Source: Gordionus sp. m RMFG-2023 (Eukaryota; Nematomorpha; Gordioida; Chordodea; Parachordodidae). From it: a stretch of DNA of 64,000 nt. The DNA lies in NCBI RefSeq assembly GCF_954871325.1, contig NC_088775.1, positions 79,213,561 through 79,277,560 of the forward strand, read 5' to 3'. The notes under the pieces are model-generated. The model ran no database searches, was not told where the DNA came from, and saw nothing but the letters and a program-made list of their open reading frames with translations. This document shows positions 22,781 through 34,799 of the stretch, in pieces. Numbering within the stretch: the stretch's first letter is position 1; each line of letters opens with the position of its first letter. The translations under genes were made by a program, and so were the position numbers.

Positions 22781-24400
22781 TGAACGATATTTTGACCAAA
22801 TTTTTAAATCATTATAAAATATTTATTTTATATTTTATTTTGAATTACATACCGGTTTAAGGCCATAATATTTTTTTAAACGTATATTCACTCTTAATAT
22901 TTTGTATTTTCTTATTTGTGTTGGAAATTATCATATTTTCAAATATGATTGGTTCAAATAAATTTTATATAAGATTAAACTTAGCGGTTATGATAAAAAA
23001 GGGTATTGTTACATATTTTTTTAAAGTAAAATAAAATAAAGGGGTAAATAAGAAATACTTCAAACAAAAATACCTGTTATGAATTTCCCGCAGAAGGGAC
23101 TCGACGAAAGGCCGAACAAATAGAGATTTGGGGGAGACCCCCTCCTACTTGGAAAGGATATAAAATGATGGTCATCATCAGGCATATTAAATAAAATATA
23201 ATAATAACAATAATCACAATGATCAGCTGCTAACCCCCACCGAAGAAAAATAGCATTCATCTATAAGAGCATAGGATTTAATCCTTTGTTGAGGTACAGC
23301 GATAAAATTGTTAATTGAGCCCTCTGGCATTCCTGATAATTTAGATCCATATACCATTCGGACAAAGGGATTTAGAGAACTTGAATTGCGTATTGAATCA
23401 TGGAAGTTATTGAAATCTATGGCACCTTATGTTTATACGTTACAAAAAAATAATGCATTATATAGAGTTAATATTTATTATATATAATTTAAGAGGTGGG
23501 CGCGGGCCGTGAAATTACGTGTATTGAAATGGGTCAAGGCGTGATTGTGAATAAATTTTAAATTATTTGGTGTGATTGGGCGTGATGGATCCCCCCCCCC
23601 CATTTTTCCCAGGCGTGATTAGGCATATGCATAAATTTCCCGTGAATCACGGAAATTTTAATTTTTAAAATTGTTTTTTATCTATATTATAGTATATATT
23701 TTCTAATTTAATTCTTTTTGATGGAATAATTTTTTAAAATATTACGCATTTAATAAATAACATTTTATCCCCGTCCTATAAAATTTCATTGAATGGAAAA
23801 TAATTTAAAGTCCCTCAACTAACGTTCAGCAATATAAATTTGGTAATAAATTTAATTTAAATATGTTCTATTTTCATCTATCTTACTGTATACTAATCAT
23901 TTGCACTAAAATTATAATCAGTCAAAATTAAAAGGAAAATTAAATGACTTATTGTTTAAATTTTCTCATATTTATCTAAAAACCTAAAAGATAATTGATA
24001 TAATTGAAGTATACATGCTGTTTAAAATGTAATGAATATAAGTGCATTTAAAGATGGTGAAAGGATATCATTTTTATTCCATATATTAAATCACATAATG
24101 CATAACATTTTTGATAATTGCTTACCTGAAATAGCTTTAAGTATAAATGATGAAAAAAAAAGTGCAATATTTTAAGCAATCTGTAGCAAACTGCAAGCTA
24201 AGCCATTTCATCAAACAGGATATAAAAGCGAGAAGGAACTCTGTATATTATATTTTGGTCTGCAAAAAAATTTTGAGAAAATTGGTCCAAATCGGGCGCT
24301 GAACCCAGGGGAATGTCTTTTCGAGTCAACCAACATGTGCTAGGACAGGTCAAATTGGTCCGCGCCGGACTCATAAAAATATACTGCATAAATGATATTA
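22781..24400. other. non-coding stretch with GC patches
   Basis: Contains a GC-richer patch with GGGCGTGAT-type repeats (23480-23650) around an 11-C run (23591-23601). A second balanced patch (24255-24365) has TTGGTCC repeated on both sides. Neither could be assigned to a gene or element family. Confidence 0.35.
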
Positions 24401-24401
24401 C

Positions 24402-24702
24402 TTTTATCCTTAAATTTATTATTTTCCTTATCACGTTTAGCGAGATAATTTTTGTGAGCGCTCGAAGATTTTCTCCGTTGATTAGAAATTAGAGTAGTGG
24501 TGTACCTAAAATTATTAACGATACGCATATCATTATCCTTTGAATCGTTAGTCTTAGTTTCCGAAAACTTAACCTCCTTCGACGATAGAATAGAACTTTC
24601 TTCCCTGTTAGGATCAGAAGATTTCTGCGAGAAGGGGATCGAAGTGGCGGAATCGATGTGATGATGAGGTACATTTTTGATATTATTTTTATTGTCCATC
24701 AT
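24402..24702 (-). CDS. candidate 5' coding exon of an unidentified gene
   Basis: From an ATG at 24702-24700 the minus strand is open for 100 codons to a good donor (AAAA before GTAATATC). The peptide is polar and low-complexity (Ser, Asn, Lys, Asp-rich), with a basic RRKSSS motif near residue 77 that resembles a kinase site. Base composition is more balanced than the flanks. In front, a 24-codon upstream frame (MNDTLKSASRGDENNLLE) overlaps in another phase. It could be a disordered N-terminus; the PDE7-like gene lies downstream on the same strand, but no linking exon was found, so that link is only a possibility. Confidence 0.4.
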
Positions 24703-25049
24703 ACGTACACTCTAACAAGTTATTTTCATCGCCTCTAGATGCCGATTTTAGAGTGTCGTTCATTTCCTGCTTTCAAACTTAATATTTTCGATCAATTTCA
24801 TTTTTTCTATTTAAAAAGGAGAAGAAAAAATAAAAAGTTTTTTTTTAATAATTATTTTGTCTAATGTTATTTAGAAAAAAAAATGAAGTATATTAAAGTT
24901 ATAATAAAACATTATCTTTTTTACAATCATGGGTTATTAAATAATCATAATTTGATTTAGAAAAAAAAATAATAATCGATATTAAAAATTATTAAATAAA
25001 ATAAAAATCAATTGTATAAAATATCTACTTTGTTAATATATATCAAAAT

Positions 25050-25610
25050 CGATTTCAATTGGTCAAAGGGTAAGTAAAATGAGGATGTTTTAATTAATTT
25101 ATGTAATTGAATTCAAAAATTATTTTTTTAAAAATAATTAATAAACATTCACTACAAAGAAAAAAAACAAAATTGTAAAAATATTTTTGCCATACTTTTT
25201 TCAAGAATATTAATTTTTTAGAATAAAAAAAAGTCAGGGAAGAATAAGCTATATCCGAGGAAGTTTGAACAGAACTAACATTTTTAATCATTTTAGCTCA
25301 AATAAAATTAGAAATTATCTGATGTTGCAATCGGTCAAAGGATAATAAAATGAGACGTGCGCTTTAACTACTTTATGTAATTGAATTCAAATTACTTTTT
25401 TTTATAATTAATAAAAATTTTACCGCAAAGAAGAAAAACATTAATTAAAAAAAAAATGAAAGTTTGCTATAATACTTTTTTCAGCAATATTTATTTTTCC
25501 GAATATAAAAATTTAATAAAGAATGAGCTATGTCAAGGGAAGATTGAGCCTCTATACATAGATTCTTGTGAAATTAATCATTTTTGCTTTTACAAATTAG
25601 AAATTATTTG
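25050..25610. repeat. divergent tandem duplication, ~273-bp unit
   Basis: Two adjacent copies (about 25050-25322 and 25323-25610) share GGTCAAAG, TAATTGAATTCAAA, ATACTTTTTTCA and TTAGAAATTAT in the same order and spacing. Divergence is considerable and there is no coding content. Confidence 0.65.
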
Positions 25611-25984
25611 ATTTATATTAATATCGGTGCCTGGTGGCCCAAACCCTCTCCATCATTATGTTATAATGTTTTTAAAGTTGTCTACCCTTTTTTGTAACAT
25701 TCTGTTTTATTTTTAATATTTAAAAATAATTGTAATCGGTATCTAGTAGTAATTAACAATCAATTTTCTGTAATTAATTTATAAATATGTAGGTAATAAT
25801 CAATTTTCTAACCAACAAATATTTTTAACAGGCCGGAGGGAGGACATTTTTTTTAAAAAAAATTTGAGATTATTAGGAAGAGTTAAAAAAATTACACATT
25901 TATCAAAATTAATCTTAGTAAATGTGAGAAGGGTCTAAAGAGTTAACCTACCCCCCCCCCCCCAATAATAAGATAGACTATAAA

Positions 25985-26336
25985 TTGGTGCTCTAGGTCG
26001 GGCCAATTTTTCAAACTCATCCCGAACGATTTATTTTATTTGTCCCGAAAAGCCCGACCCGAAATAAAAATCCTTGTACGCCCGGCCAAATTTATTTAAA
26101 ATATAAAAATCAATTTATTTTTTTCTTCAATATAGTTTTACACTTTTATGAACAAAATCGTGATTGGCGCCTTATTTCTTTGCAAAAATTTTAAAATATA
26201 TCAATTTCATTTCAAAATTTAAGCCCGACCAGGCCAGAACTTTTTAAAAAATATAATTAAGTCCAACTCCAACCCAGCTTTGATCATTTTTTTTTAATAA
26301 GCCAGGGTTCGGCCGGGCCCACTTTTGCAGATCTCT
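25985..26336. mobile_element. CCCGG-rich hAT-type MITE, complete
   Basis: Flanked by a perfect 8-bp duplication ACTATAAA (25977-25984 and 26337-26344). The interior has TCGGGCC, CCCGACCCGAAA, CCCGACCAGGCC and GGCCGGGCCC blocks near the ends. Relatives lie at 8643, 32050, 58660 and 63781. Confidence 0.78.
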
Positions 26337-26559
26337 ACTATAAATCATCTAAGGGTGAATTTTTCCGGGAAAATGATTAATTTTCCCTAGGAATATGGCC
26401 CATTTAGTGGTCCTTAAATCAAGAGATAAAAGTAAAAAATCAAAACGAAGAACATATAATCCGTTTAGGTATCTATTTTCCAACGAGTTAGTTGTTATTT
26501 ATTACTATATAGTTCAAAGTAATGTATTGTATTTTATATCAGACAGGAAAAAAAATATG

Positions 26560-26757
26560 TCCAAAGTTAAACAGTTCGATTTATCCGATTATTTAGAAAA
26601 ATCAAAAAAATATTACCTAATCCCCGAGATTTCAATAAAATTTCCCTCTCTGTTATATATGAGAAAAATCTTTGAGTTTGCGCAATATATTTTTTGACAA
26701 AAATATCGAGTTTGACTTTTTTAAAAAAATCAAACAAATCAAGCCGTTCAAAACACT
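26560..26757. mobile_element. foldback MITE copy, divergent
   Basis: Runs from AAACAGTTCGATTTATCCG to CAAGCCGTTCAAAACACTA, with the internal CCCGAGATTTC block. A plus-strand open frame over it is coincidental. Confidence 0.5.
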
Positions 26758-26957
26758 ACAAATTTGGGTTAATATAATATATTATAATAAAAATGGATAA
26801 CTTAAACAAAAAAGATTAAAAAATCCTATGAATGAGATAGTTGGCAAGGTTAATCATTTCAAATAAAACTCCTTTTTTTCTCGACCATATCAATAAATAT
26901 TACAAACCAGTAATTATTAAAATGATATATGACGTAAATTTACCAAAGCCCAAATTT

Positions 26958-27144
26958 AGTGTTTTGTAATGAATAGATTTTTTAAAAAGGGCTAATCCAA
27001 GTTTTTGGCAACAAAAATTTACTTACTCAAGTTTGGAGATTTTTTACTCATATATGGTAAGAAAAGTTTGCTCGAGGTTTACATAATATTATTTTGGCTA
27101 AAATCTAAATTTATAAATCCGCGAAATCGAGCTGTTTAACGGGT
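26958..27144. mobile_element. foldback MITE copy
   Basis: Starts TAGTGTTTTGTAATGAATAG and ends AATCGAGCTGTTTAACGGG. The internal GTTTGGAGATTTT and TTTTGGCTAAAATCT blocks match the family. Confidence 0.65.
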
Positions 27145-28160
27145 TATAATATATATACAATTTATTAAATTAACACTTCCACTAAAAATTCCAAGCGCAC
27201 ACCACACATAATTTAGAACAAAGATAATTATTTTAGATTCATCTAGTCGAAAAAATGTTGACAAATCTTCAATATATAATAAACAAAACTTCAATTACAA
27301 CAATACTGCCCAAATTTTAGTAAAATGCAATAATATAATACCCATTTCTAATATATTATTAACAAGGGGCTAAGTTAATGCAACAAGTCTGAAATATCAC
27401 ATGATTAGAAGGGGGGGGGGGGGTGATTACCAGAGGGACTCATATTCTTAGTATCCTTTTTTTCTGAAATCAACCAACACGAGAAGTTATATAAGGGTTA
27501 GAGGGATGATGGAAAAGTTAGAAAATTACGGAGGTAGAGTTAATATACGAATCGCTAAAATAAAAAAAATATATTATCGCCTCTATATTATAATAGTAAA
27601 AAATCATAAACATAATTATATCACAAACATAAATATATCACATGACATACTATTTTTTTTTATATTTAATATCTGGCAAAAATATGTAGCTAGTTAAATT
27701 AAAATTTTTTTAAAAAATCAAAACAGAGATTAATTCATAATCGATAATAGAGTAAGAGGAAATAAATAAAAAGATTCCTAAGGTTGGTTCAGTGTCAGTC
27801 TTTTGTCACCGATCCCTATATCTTCAGGAAAAAATTAGTGACTTTGCTATAAAAACGTAGGTATGCTATGAAGATGATTTGGTTAAATAAGTATATTTAT
27901 ATCTTATATCGATTGATTTAATGTTAAAAGGTAGGGTAGGATATAGCATACTGCAAACAATAATTAATTTTTTTCTTCTCTTAAATCCAATTTCCTGGTT
28001 TTCAAATTACTTTATTAATTCATTGTTATTTTTAAAAAAATTCAATTGAAAAGCAAATTCGAAGTAATCCGCATTCTGTGGTAAGAGTTATTTGACAATA
28101 CCGTAAAATAAATTAAAGAAATTATAGAAATTTTAATAAAATATATATAATATATTTGTT
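27145..28160. other. non-coding stretch, nothing recognised
   Basis: AT-rich, with a 13-G run at 27411-27423; the short open frames have no coding character. Confidence 0.4.
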
Positions 28161-28168
28161 AGTATCTA

Positions 28169-28362
28169 ATAATGTTGTTAAAGGGCTCGTTTTGAGCCGA
28201 TTTAAAACGGCTAACTCAATATTTTATCCAGAAAAGTATTTACGTAAGCCTGAAGATCTTTCTCATATATAGCACAAAGGTTTGGACATCTATTAGCGAA
28301 ATCTCGAGGCTAACGCAATATTATTCTGGCTAAAATATTGAGTTGAACCGTTTAACAACACT
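28169..28362. mobile_element. foldback MITE, type copy with intact ends
   Basis: 194 bp flanked by a perfect 8-bp duplication AGTATCTA (28161-28168, 28363-28370). The right end, reversed, reads AGTGTTGTTAAACGG and the left end ATAATGTTGTTAAAGGG. The two halves are imperfectly complementary almost to the centre (CTCAATATTTTATCCAG pairs with CTGGCTAAAATATTGAG), so a single strand could fold into a long hairpin. The 8-bp duplication points to hAT-transposase mobilisation. Confidence 0.88.
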
Positions 28363-28370
28363 AGTATCTA

Positions 28371-29918
28371 CCTTATTCTGTTAAATCGATATTTTATTGA
28401 ATGGAATGGAGCGATAGATTAGGGGAAGAAAATTGAATCCAAAAAATTTAATTTGATAAATGAAAACTTTACAGTCCTCTGAATGTCAAAATTGTAAATT
28501 TCCCAGACCTCGACCAATAAAAAAAATCGTTTTTTTAAAGTTCATTCAATCTTATTTTTAATACTAACACTTTTTTAAATATAATTTATAATAAATAAAG
28601 AAATACATCATTGGACTCAAATAAAAAAAATTCATGATTAAATATGTTATAGGAAATGTTGATTAAATTTTTTTAAAACTATAAAAGAGGTTGGAAATTT
28701 AAATTCACAACATTTACAGATGAAGGCGCAAATTGTTCTGAATTTAGAAATTGGCGGTAGTAAACAATTTTATTTTTATGGGTTCTCTCTTCTTTCTTTT
28801 TTCTTTCTCTTTCCTTCTTGATCTCTGGCTTTAAGGAAATAACAGAGATTTCCAAATATGTAGAATATTAAAAATGATTTCGGATTCGAGAAGGTCACAA
28901 TTCGAAATTAAATTTTTTGTTTTGTTATAACGCTCCGGTTCGTTCCTAGCATGAATTAGTTCTGCTTGAGGTTAAAGAAATTATAGTGATTATACAGATG
29001 TTACAGTTCTTTATAAGTCCTTGATTTAAAAAATAATTTTTTTTTTTGAAAATTATCAGAATTAGGAAACGTTTATTTATTCAAAAGATAATTATAATAG
29101 TAACCTAATAATTAATTTATTCTAATGATATAATAAAACAATATCGATTTTTAAAAACATAAAAAATTTAAATAATTTTATTAGCTTTGTAGTGGTATAG
29201 TTGTAATGTAATAACCTTATCAAAATAAAGAAGAAAAAAATTGTACATATTTATTATTATACAGTAAAATAAGCAAAACATTTAAAATCTAATTTTGCGT
29301 TACCCTTAATATAATATTTAAATACCCAATTAAATTTAACTGTTTCAAACCCATCTTCTTTCTTTTTAACGCCCATAAGCGTTTAATCATAGAGCTAATC
29401 AATATGTTCGCAGAGGTAACTGCAGCCTGCCCAAAAAATCATGCTTAGCTTTGTTGTTTTTAACAACATGAAAGGGGGATGCGCTTAAGGAATGTCGAGA
29501 ATGATGACATAACCAGAAATTTTTAATTAAAGTGTCATCGAGGAAGGAGGGAGGGCATATTTTTTGAAAATATCTGTATTATTATTTAATATGAATATGT
29601 TCTGGACCAAATTCGGGTTAAAGAATTTTAAACTATATTTAGTTTGATAACAGGAATTAAAAGAGGTCGGACCCGCCCCGGATCCAACCCTGGGTTCGAT
29701 GGGTTGTTAATTATAAAAATTCTTAAGATTAATAATAAAAAACTTGACAACCTAAAATTAGGGGGAAAAGAAAAGATTTAGAAGAAATTATTAATGTTAA
29801 AAATTTTGAAATTTATTCGATTTCAATGTAGAGGGCTGGTCATCGTTCAATCGATTAACAATTTTATAGTTGGTTTTTTTCTTCTTCATGATAAAATGGA
29901 AAAGAAGATGATATAGCT
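28371..29918. other. non-coding stretch, nothing recognised
   Basis: AT-rich; one GC patch near 29660-29700 (GGTCGGACCCGCCCCGG, CCTGGGTTCG) may be a MITE fragment. Confidence 0.4.
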
Positions 29919-30085
29919 AATATTGTTAAACATCTCGATTTTTAAAAATGGCTAACCCAATAAAAAATATAGCGCAAGCCTGGAGATTTTGCTCATAAAT
30001 GGCCGAAAGATTTGGACATCTATTAACTAAATCTCGTGACTTACGTAATATATATTTTGGCTAAAATCTTAATTTAAACCCTACA
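29919..30085. mobile_element. foldback MITE copy
   Basis: AATATTGTTAAACATCTCGA at the left, with AGCCTGGAGATTTTGCTCAT, AAAGATTTGGACATCTATTA and TTTTGGCTAAAATCT following in family order. Confidence 0.68.
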
Positions 30086-30089
30086 ATAA

Positions 30090-30917
30090 AAATACTACAG
30101 CAATCAAATCCATGAGGAAAAAATTGAAGTTTAAAAAAATTTAATTAGCTCTTCAGCAAGTATTATATTTTAAAAAAATTAAAACAACTTTATAACTTTC
30201 GCAATAGAATTACAATATTGAATCAAAAGTGTCATAAGATTTGAAATATATTTGTCATTTAACCCATTTCCCCAAATAAATCAAAATAATTTTTAATAAT
30301 ATCCTTGAAAAAATAATTAATTTGACATTTTTTTAAATAATGTATTTATAAATTGTAGTGTTGCAAGATCTGTAATGGAAAAAATAAAAGTTTTTAATTT
30401 GACGTGAAAAAACAGATCTCAATTTAAGTATAAAGTGCAAACAATAATTCGAATCTATGACAGAAGAGAGAGAGGAGAGATGAAAATGCATATTTAAGAA
30501 TGTAGACAAAATAAATGGATTTAAATTGTGGAGGGGGGGGGGGTTCGTTAGATAATATGCCTATTCAGAACTCTGAGACTCCTATCCCCCATTCTGATAA
30601 ATAATTTAATATTTAACTATAAAATTACTCCCAACCTCTCCCCCGTGTTAACTCCTTGTAATTTTAATGAAACAATTGTCTCGAATAACATATCCTATAT
30701 TTGATGAATTGAAAGAATCGAGGAATTAATAAAGCGGCGGTAGATAAAGAACAATAAGTTTCAATAAAGTTTAAGATAATGGATAAATGATGACGACCAC
30801 TGGGTAGCAATAAAAATTTGTGTCGAATCTTGAGAAAAAAAAATTAACATAAGCCAATTTTTTAATTTGGTATGCTGAAATAAGTACAAAATATTTTAGA
30901 CGTACATATATATATAT
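30090..30917. other. non-coding stretch, nothing recognised
   Basis: AT-rich; holds an 11-G run at 30533-30543. No gene evidence. Confidence 0.4.
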
Positions 30918-31269
30918 GATTAATTCATTGGCGTACGCAGCGGGGGGGGGGCGGGGGGACAAATCCCCCCACCCCCAAAGCCAAAAAATGCAGATGCCGG
31001 ATATATTTTTCAAAAATATTATTGTTTATATTAATTTATATTTGTTAATATTTATTCGTATCTCATATTAAATATATATTTTATTACATTTATTATCACA
31101 TTCATAAGTTATTTTATCAATTAATTTCGATTTCAAGTTTTCCGGCGTAATATTTACTTATTATTTTCAAATTTTTAGTGGCGTAATATTTATCTACCAT
31201 TTTCAAATTTCTAGTCAAATAATAATTATTTCTGAAACTTCTGGTCGGGAAAAAGAAATTGCAACCTTG

Positions 31270-32573
31270 TCCAACGAGATAGAGCCTCTTCCATCAAGCA
31301 CTAACAGCTATTAAGGAGTTAGAAGAGCCAATTATTTGCTATTATTGAAATATTACAATGGCCTGAAAGAAATATTTCCTCAGAAGCAAGAAAATTATTG
31401 GATTCAATGCTTATTCCAAATTTTATTTCTCATTAGAATGTATTATTTAATTATACAACTATTTTAAGTATTACTTTTCAAAAACATGACATTAATTTGA
31501 TTAAGAAGATGAGAATAGCGGAGAGCATTTTATCAGAACTCAAGGAAATTAGGGATAATGTTGATGAAGAATTTCACATTTTATATTTTTGTTGAGTCAA
31601 AAGCAGAGCTATACGTGTTTAATATTTGTCTCCTTCGACTTGTAGCAAGGCAAGCTCATCGTTAAAACATTAATATAGGATCAGTAGAAGAGTATATCTT
31701 AGATGCAGATACATTTATAACCCAAATAAATGAATTTTTAATATATCATGCAGCACTTACATCTGCAAATATTACTTCCACAAAAGACTTCCCAACCTTT
31801 TTCAGATGGTGATAGAAAAAAAAATATTTGTTAGATTTTTATTATGAAGATGTTAAAGTATCTTATGATGCCTTATTAGGAATAACTATGTTTATAAGAT
31901 TAACTATAGTTGATATAGTCCCCAAAAATGCTATGGATGCTCTGCATTATTTCAAACACATTTTAGATTAAATTCCCAATGTATTAAAAGGGTTTATAAA
32001 CTCTTCCCATTAGTAAACTAATGAGAGAACTCTTTTTAAAGAAGAATAACAGAGGCCTGCAGAAGTACCATTTGCAGGGCACGACCCGGATTTTTTTAAA
32101 GATTTTTTACGCTTTTTTTAAAAAAATTTTTAGGCCGCTCGGCTTTTTTTTAAAATTTACAGGCTCAGCCTGGCTTTTTTTAAAATAAAATTTTCAGGCC
32201 CGGCCCGGATTTTTTAAAAATAAATTATATTTATTTTTGATTTTTATAGCTAATAATAACGATTTCAAATATAGGCTGTTTTAAAAAATACAGCCCGGCT
32301 TGAGTGTTTTTTTTTAAAAAATTCAGGTCCGGCCGGGGTGTATTTTTAAAAAAATTTAGGGCTCGGCCCGGGTATAATTAAAAAAATTAAAATACTGTCC
32401 GGCCCAGGGGCCGGGCCTACAGCTCTCTGAAAAACATACCAAGAAGTACAACATGTGAAAGTAGATTGAAAGGTTTGGATTTTTTTAATATTCATAGGCA
32501 TTTGACGACAAGCAAGGATGAGATAATTGAAAAATTAGCTCAATTCCAACGAAGATTGGATTTTACATTGTAA
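31270..32573 (+). pseudogene. hAT transposase remnant (DUF4371-like)
   Basis: Plus-strand pieces include IVPKNAMDALHYFKHIL (~31917), then, after the nested insert, TCESRLKGLDFFNIHRHLTT and IEKLAQFQRRLDFTL with a stop at ~32571, which match the C-terminal end of hAT transposases. There are several stops and frame changes, so it is inactive. Confidence 0.68.
32050..32436. mobile_element. CCCGG-rich MITE nested in hAT 4
   Basis: Ends CAGAGGCCTGCAG and the complement of CAGAGAGCTGTAGG, with repeated GGCCCGGCC-type blocks separated by T-runs and A-runs. It splits the transposase remnant. Flanking duplications are not clear. Confidence 0.65.
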
Positions 32574-32999
32574 ATATATAACATACAAAATACAATTATT
32601 CCTAAGAAACTTTTTGTGTAAAGGCTCAAAAAATTCAAATTTCTATTTTGGGTCATTTAAGTGATTCTTTACATATAATTTTTTTAAATTTCACATTAAT
32701 TTAAAATTGTGTATTAGGAATAGTTATTAGTCCTAATAAATTTATGCTTGATATTTTTAAAAAACAATAATATTTCCAAAAAAATTTATTATCCCCCCCC
32801 CCAGACCAAATTCCTGCGTACGCGCCTGGATTAATTATCTTTATTAAATTCCAAATATATGAAATGATACACAGTAGTAAAATATATCATAACACAGTAT
32901 AATTAAGTAAATGAATAATTAATTTTTACCCATCATCGGAGAATACTGCTATTCTTTGTCTCAGGTAAAAGTCTTCATTTAAATTTTAGGTATTCTATG

Positions 33000-34790
33000 T
33001 AATGTGATGCCCTTGATCCTTGAAGAAGACTAGGGCGTAAGTGCCTAAAGAAGTTAGCGTTGTATCAATTATTGGTAGAATAAATGGTTGAGAAGTAAAA
33101 CAGGAGAATATTTGCAGATTTACTTTGTTGTCAACAATAGCGTCATTGCTTAAGTTGGAGAATGCGAGTGGGTCTAAAAATCCTAATTTAAAAATTTGCC
33201 ATTCTTCCATGATTTTGGATAAACCATCGAGACGTTTATCATCTACATTACAAAGTTTAGGATCGACTAGGGCAGAGGACTTCCAAAGATCTATGGCCTG
33301 AAGGAGTAAAGGATCTGAGTGAGTCGTTAATTTGGTGATGATTAGATCACATGATAAACGCAAAAATATGAAGGCATTAACGGAGAGTAGAGAAGGTGAT
33401 CGTATTGCTTTGGTGGGTAAGGTAGCCTGTAGCCAAGATAATTGTCCAAGCTTAAGATTGATTATTTATTCGGTCAATATTTTGATCTCTTGTTCGTAGG
33501 TATGTAGGTAGAAAGAATGAGGATATTGAAAAATAGTAATTGATAGTAGGGTGCAAAGTATCTTTGAAATTACAAGGTAGTTCTTTAGCAGGAAAAATAA
33601 CTGGTAAGCCGGGAGATACAGTAAAATACCATGCATTTGTTTAAGTTTATTTGAGGTATCTGCAAAAAATTTAGTGAAGGAGTCTACATTACCTAAGGGT
33701 GACCTTAGATAAGTAACGTACTCTTTCTCAGTACGATTAAACCCGAAATAATTTTGAAAATTATTGTTTAGGGGATAGTATTCACTCTTAAAGGATTTAT
33801 TGTTATGCCCATATTTTCATAGGATTTTAATATGCCAATTACCATATTAACTTGGTCGGGTGAGCCAGCTAGTATATCATCAATATACCAGGTAAAATTG
33901 CTTGCATTGGGTGTTGATGTCTCTTATCATTTTAGGTGAAATCGATTTTGACAAGGATGTCATTAGAGGGATTGGTATCTAGATATATTCAAGCCATGTG
34001 AAGGGCTGCTTCGCACCCGCAAAGGAAGAAGGGGGAATACAATGCCATGAATACTAAAGAATTCCTTTATTAAAAGGTAGCATGGTTTCGAACCGAACCG
34101 CCAAACCGGAATGAACTGTTATAATTTTCTGAACCTAACCGAACCGTTATAAAGAAAATATAAAAAGAGCGAACCGAACTGTTATAAATATTTTAAACCG
34201 GTTCAAAACGGTTTCAAAAAATAATTAATTTTAATTAACCTAAATTTGAAATTTGAATTTTCCTTGTGGTATTTTTGAAGAAGGGCCAAGTATGTATCAT
34301 TATCGCAAGGAGCCAGATTATCTTTGGATCTGGCAAGTCGTATGGCAGATCGAATATTTAAGTTAACTTGTTTGTTAAATAAAAGACTTACTCTCGTTTT
34401 AAGGGCGTTATGACTTTCCTTTTTGAAGCAATTTTTGTCATTTTTTAAGGACGTGGGCCATCGATCTAAAGAAAGAGGATTTTCAAATGCATCTTTAACT
34501 TGTTGAGATTTTTAACTAAGAGGTCAGGTGTTTGTAAGGTGCGGAAAGAGTACTATAAAAATTAAAGCCAGTAACTGACTGACGAGAAATTATTTAGCAA
34601 AGATGTTGGATTCTTTGAATAAGATCTTTCTATTTGAAGCCTTGCACCTTTGGGTATGCGAGATATGGCGTGAGGTTTGGGGGCAATGAAAAATGACTAA
34701 AGCATTGGAGTCAGAGTTTACTAGGTTTGTTATCATTGTTGTATATATAAAACAATGAATATCCAAATAGGGCATAAATAAAGTTTGAAA
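33000..34790 (-). pseudogene. decayed RT element, second copy
   Basis: On the minus strand: HAISRIPKGARLQIERSYSK (~34680), the RT start GCEAALHMA and ILVKIDFT (~34010-33945), WYIDDILAGSPDQVNM (~33895-33855), and a C-terminal frame at 33363-32995 containing LLLQAIDLWKSSALVDPK. Segments between motifs are missing and stops are frequent. It belongs to the same protein family as the copy at 6245-8170 but is a distinct lineage. Confidence 0.68.
34078..34245. repeat. GAACCG-rich insert in the RT remnant
   Basis: Repeated CGAACCGAAC, CCTAACCGAACC and AAACCGGTTC motifs interrupt the RT reading order. It resembles the subterminal repeats of hAT 3; the borders are approximate. Confidence 0.5.
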
Positions 34791-34799
34791 ATAAATTTT

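Larger units (their letters stand above)
30926..32828 (+). mobile_element. hAT transposon 4 with a nested element
   Basis: Ends CATTGGCGTACGCAG and the complement of CAGGCGCGTACGCAG, flanked by a perfect 8-bp duplication GATTAATT (30918-30925, 32829-32836). Long G runs follow the left end and a C run precedes the right end. The interior is a decayed plus-strand transposase interrupted by a CCCGG-rich element. Confidence 0.9.

Noticed and set aside
23060-23260. 66-codon minus-strand frame with balanced composition
   Set aside because: No splice context, no recognisable motif; the G-rich block looks like a transposon end without a partner.
24255-24365. tRNA-like or SINE-like patch (GGGTTCAGCGCCC resembles a B box)
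   Set aside because: No A box at the right spacing, no cloverleaf and no second copy seen.
26395-26697. 100-codon plus-strand frame
   Set aside because: Its second half overlaps a foldback copy, the composition is Lys/Tyr/Ile-rich and no domain is visible.
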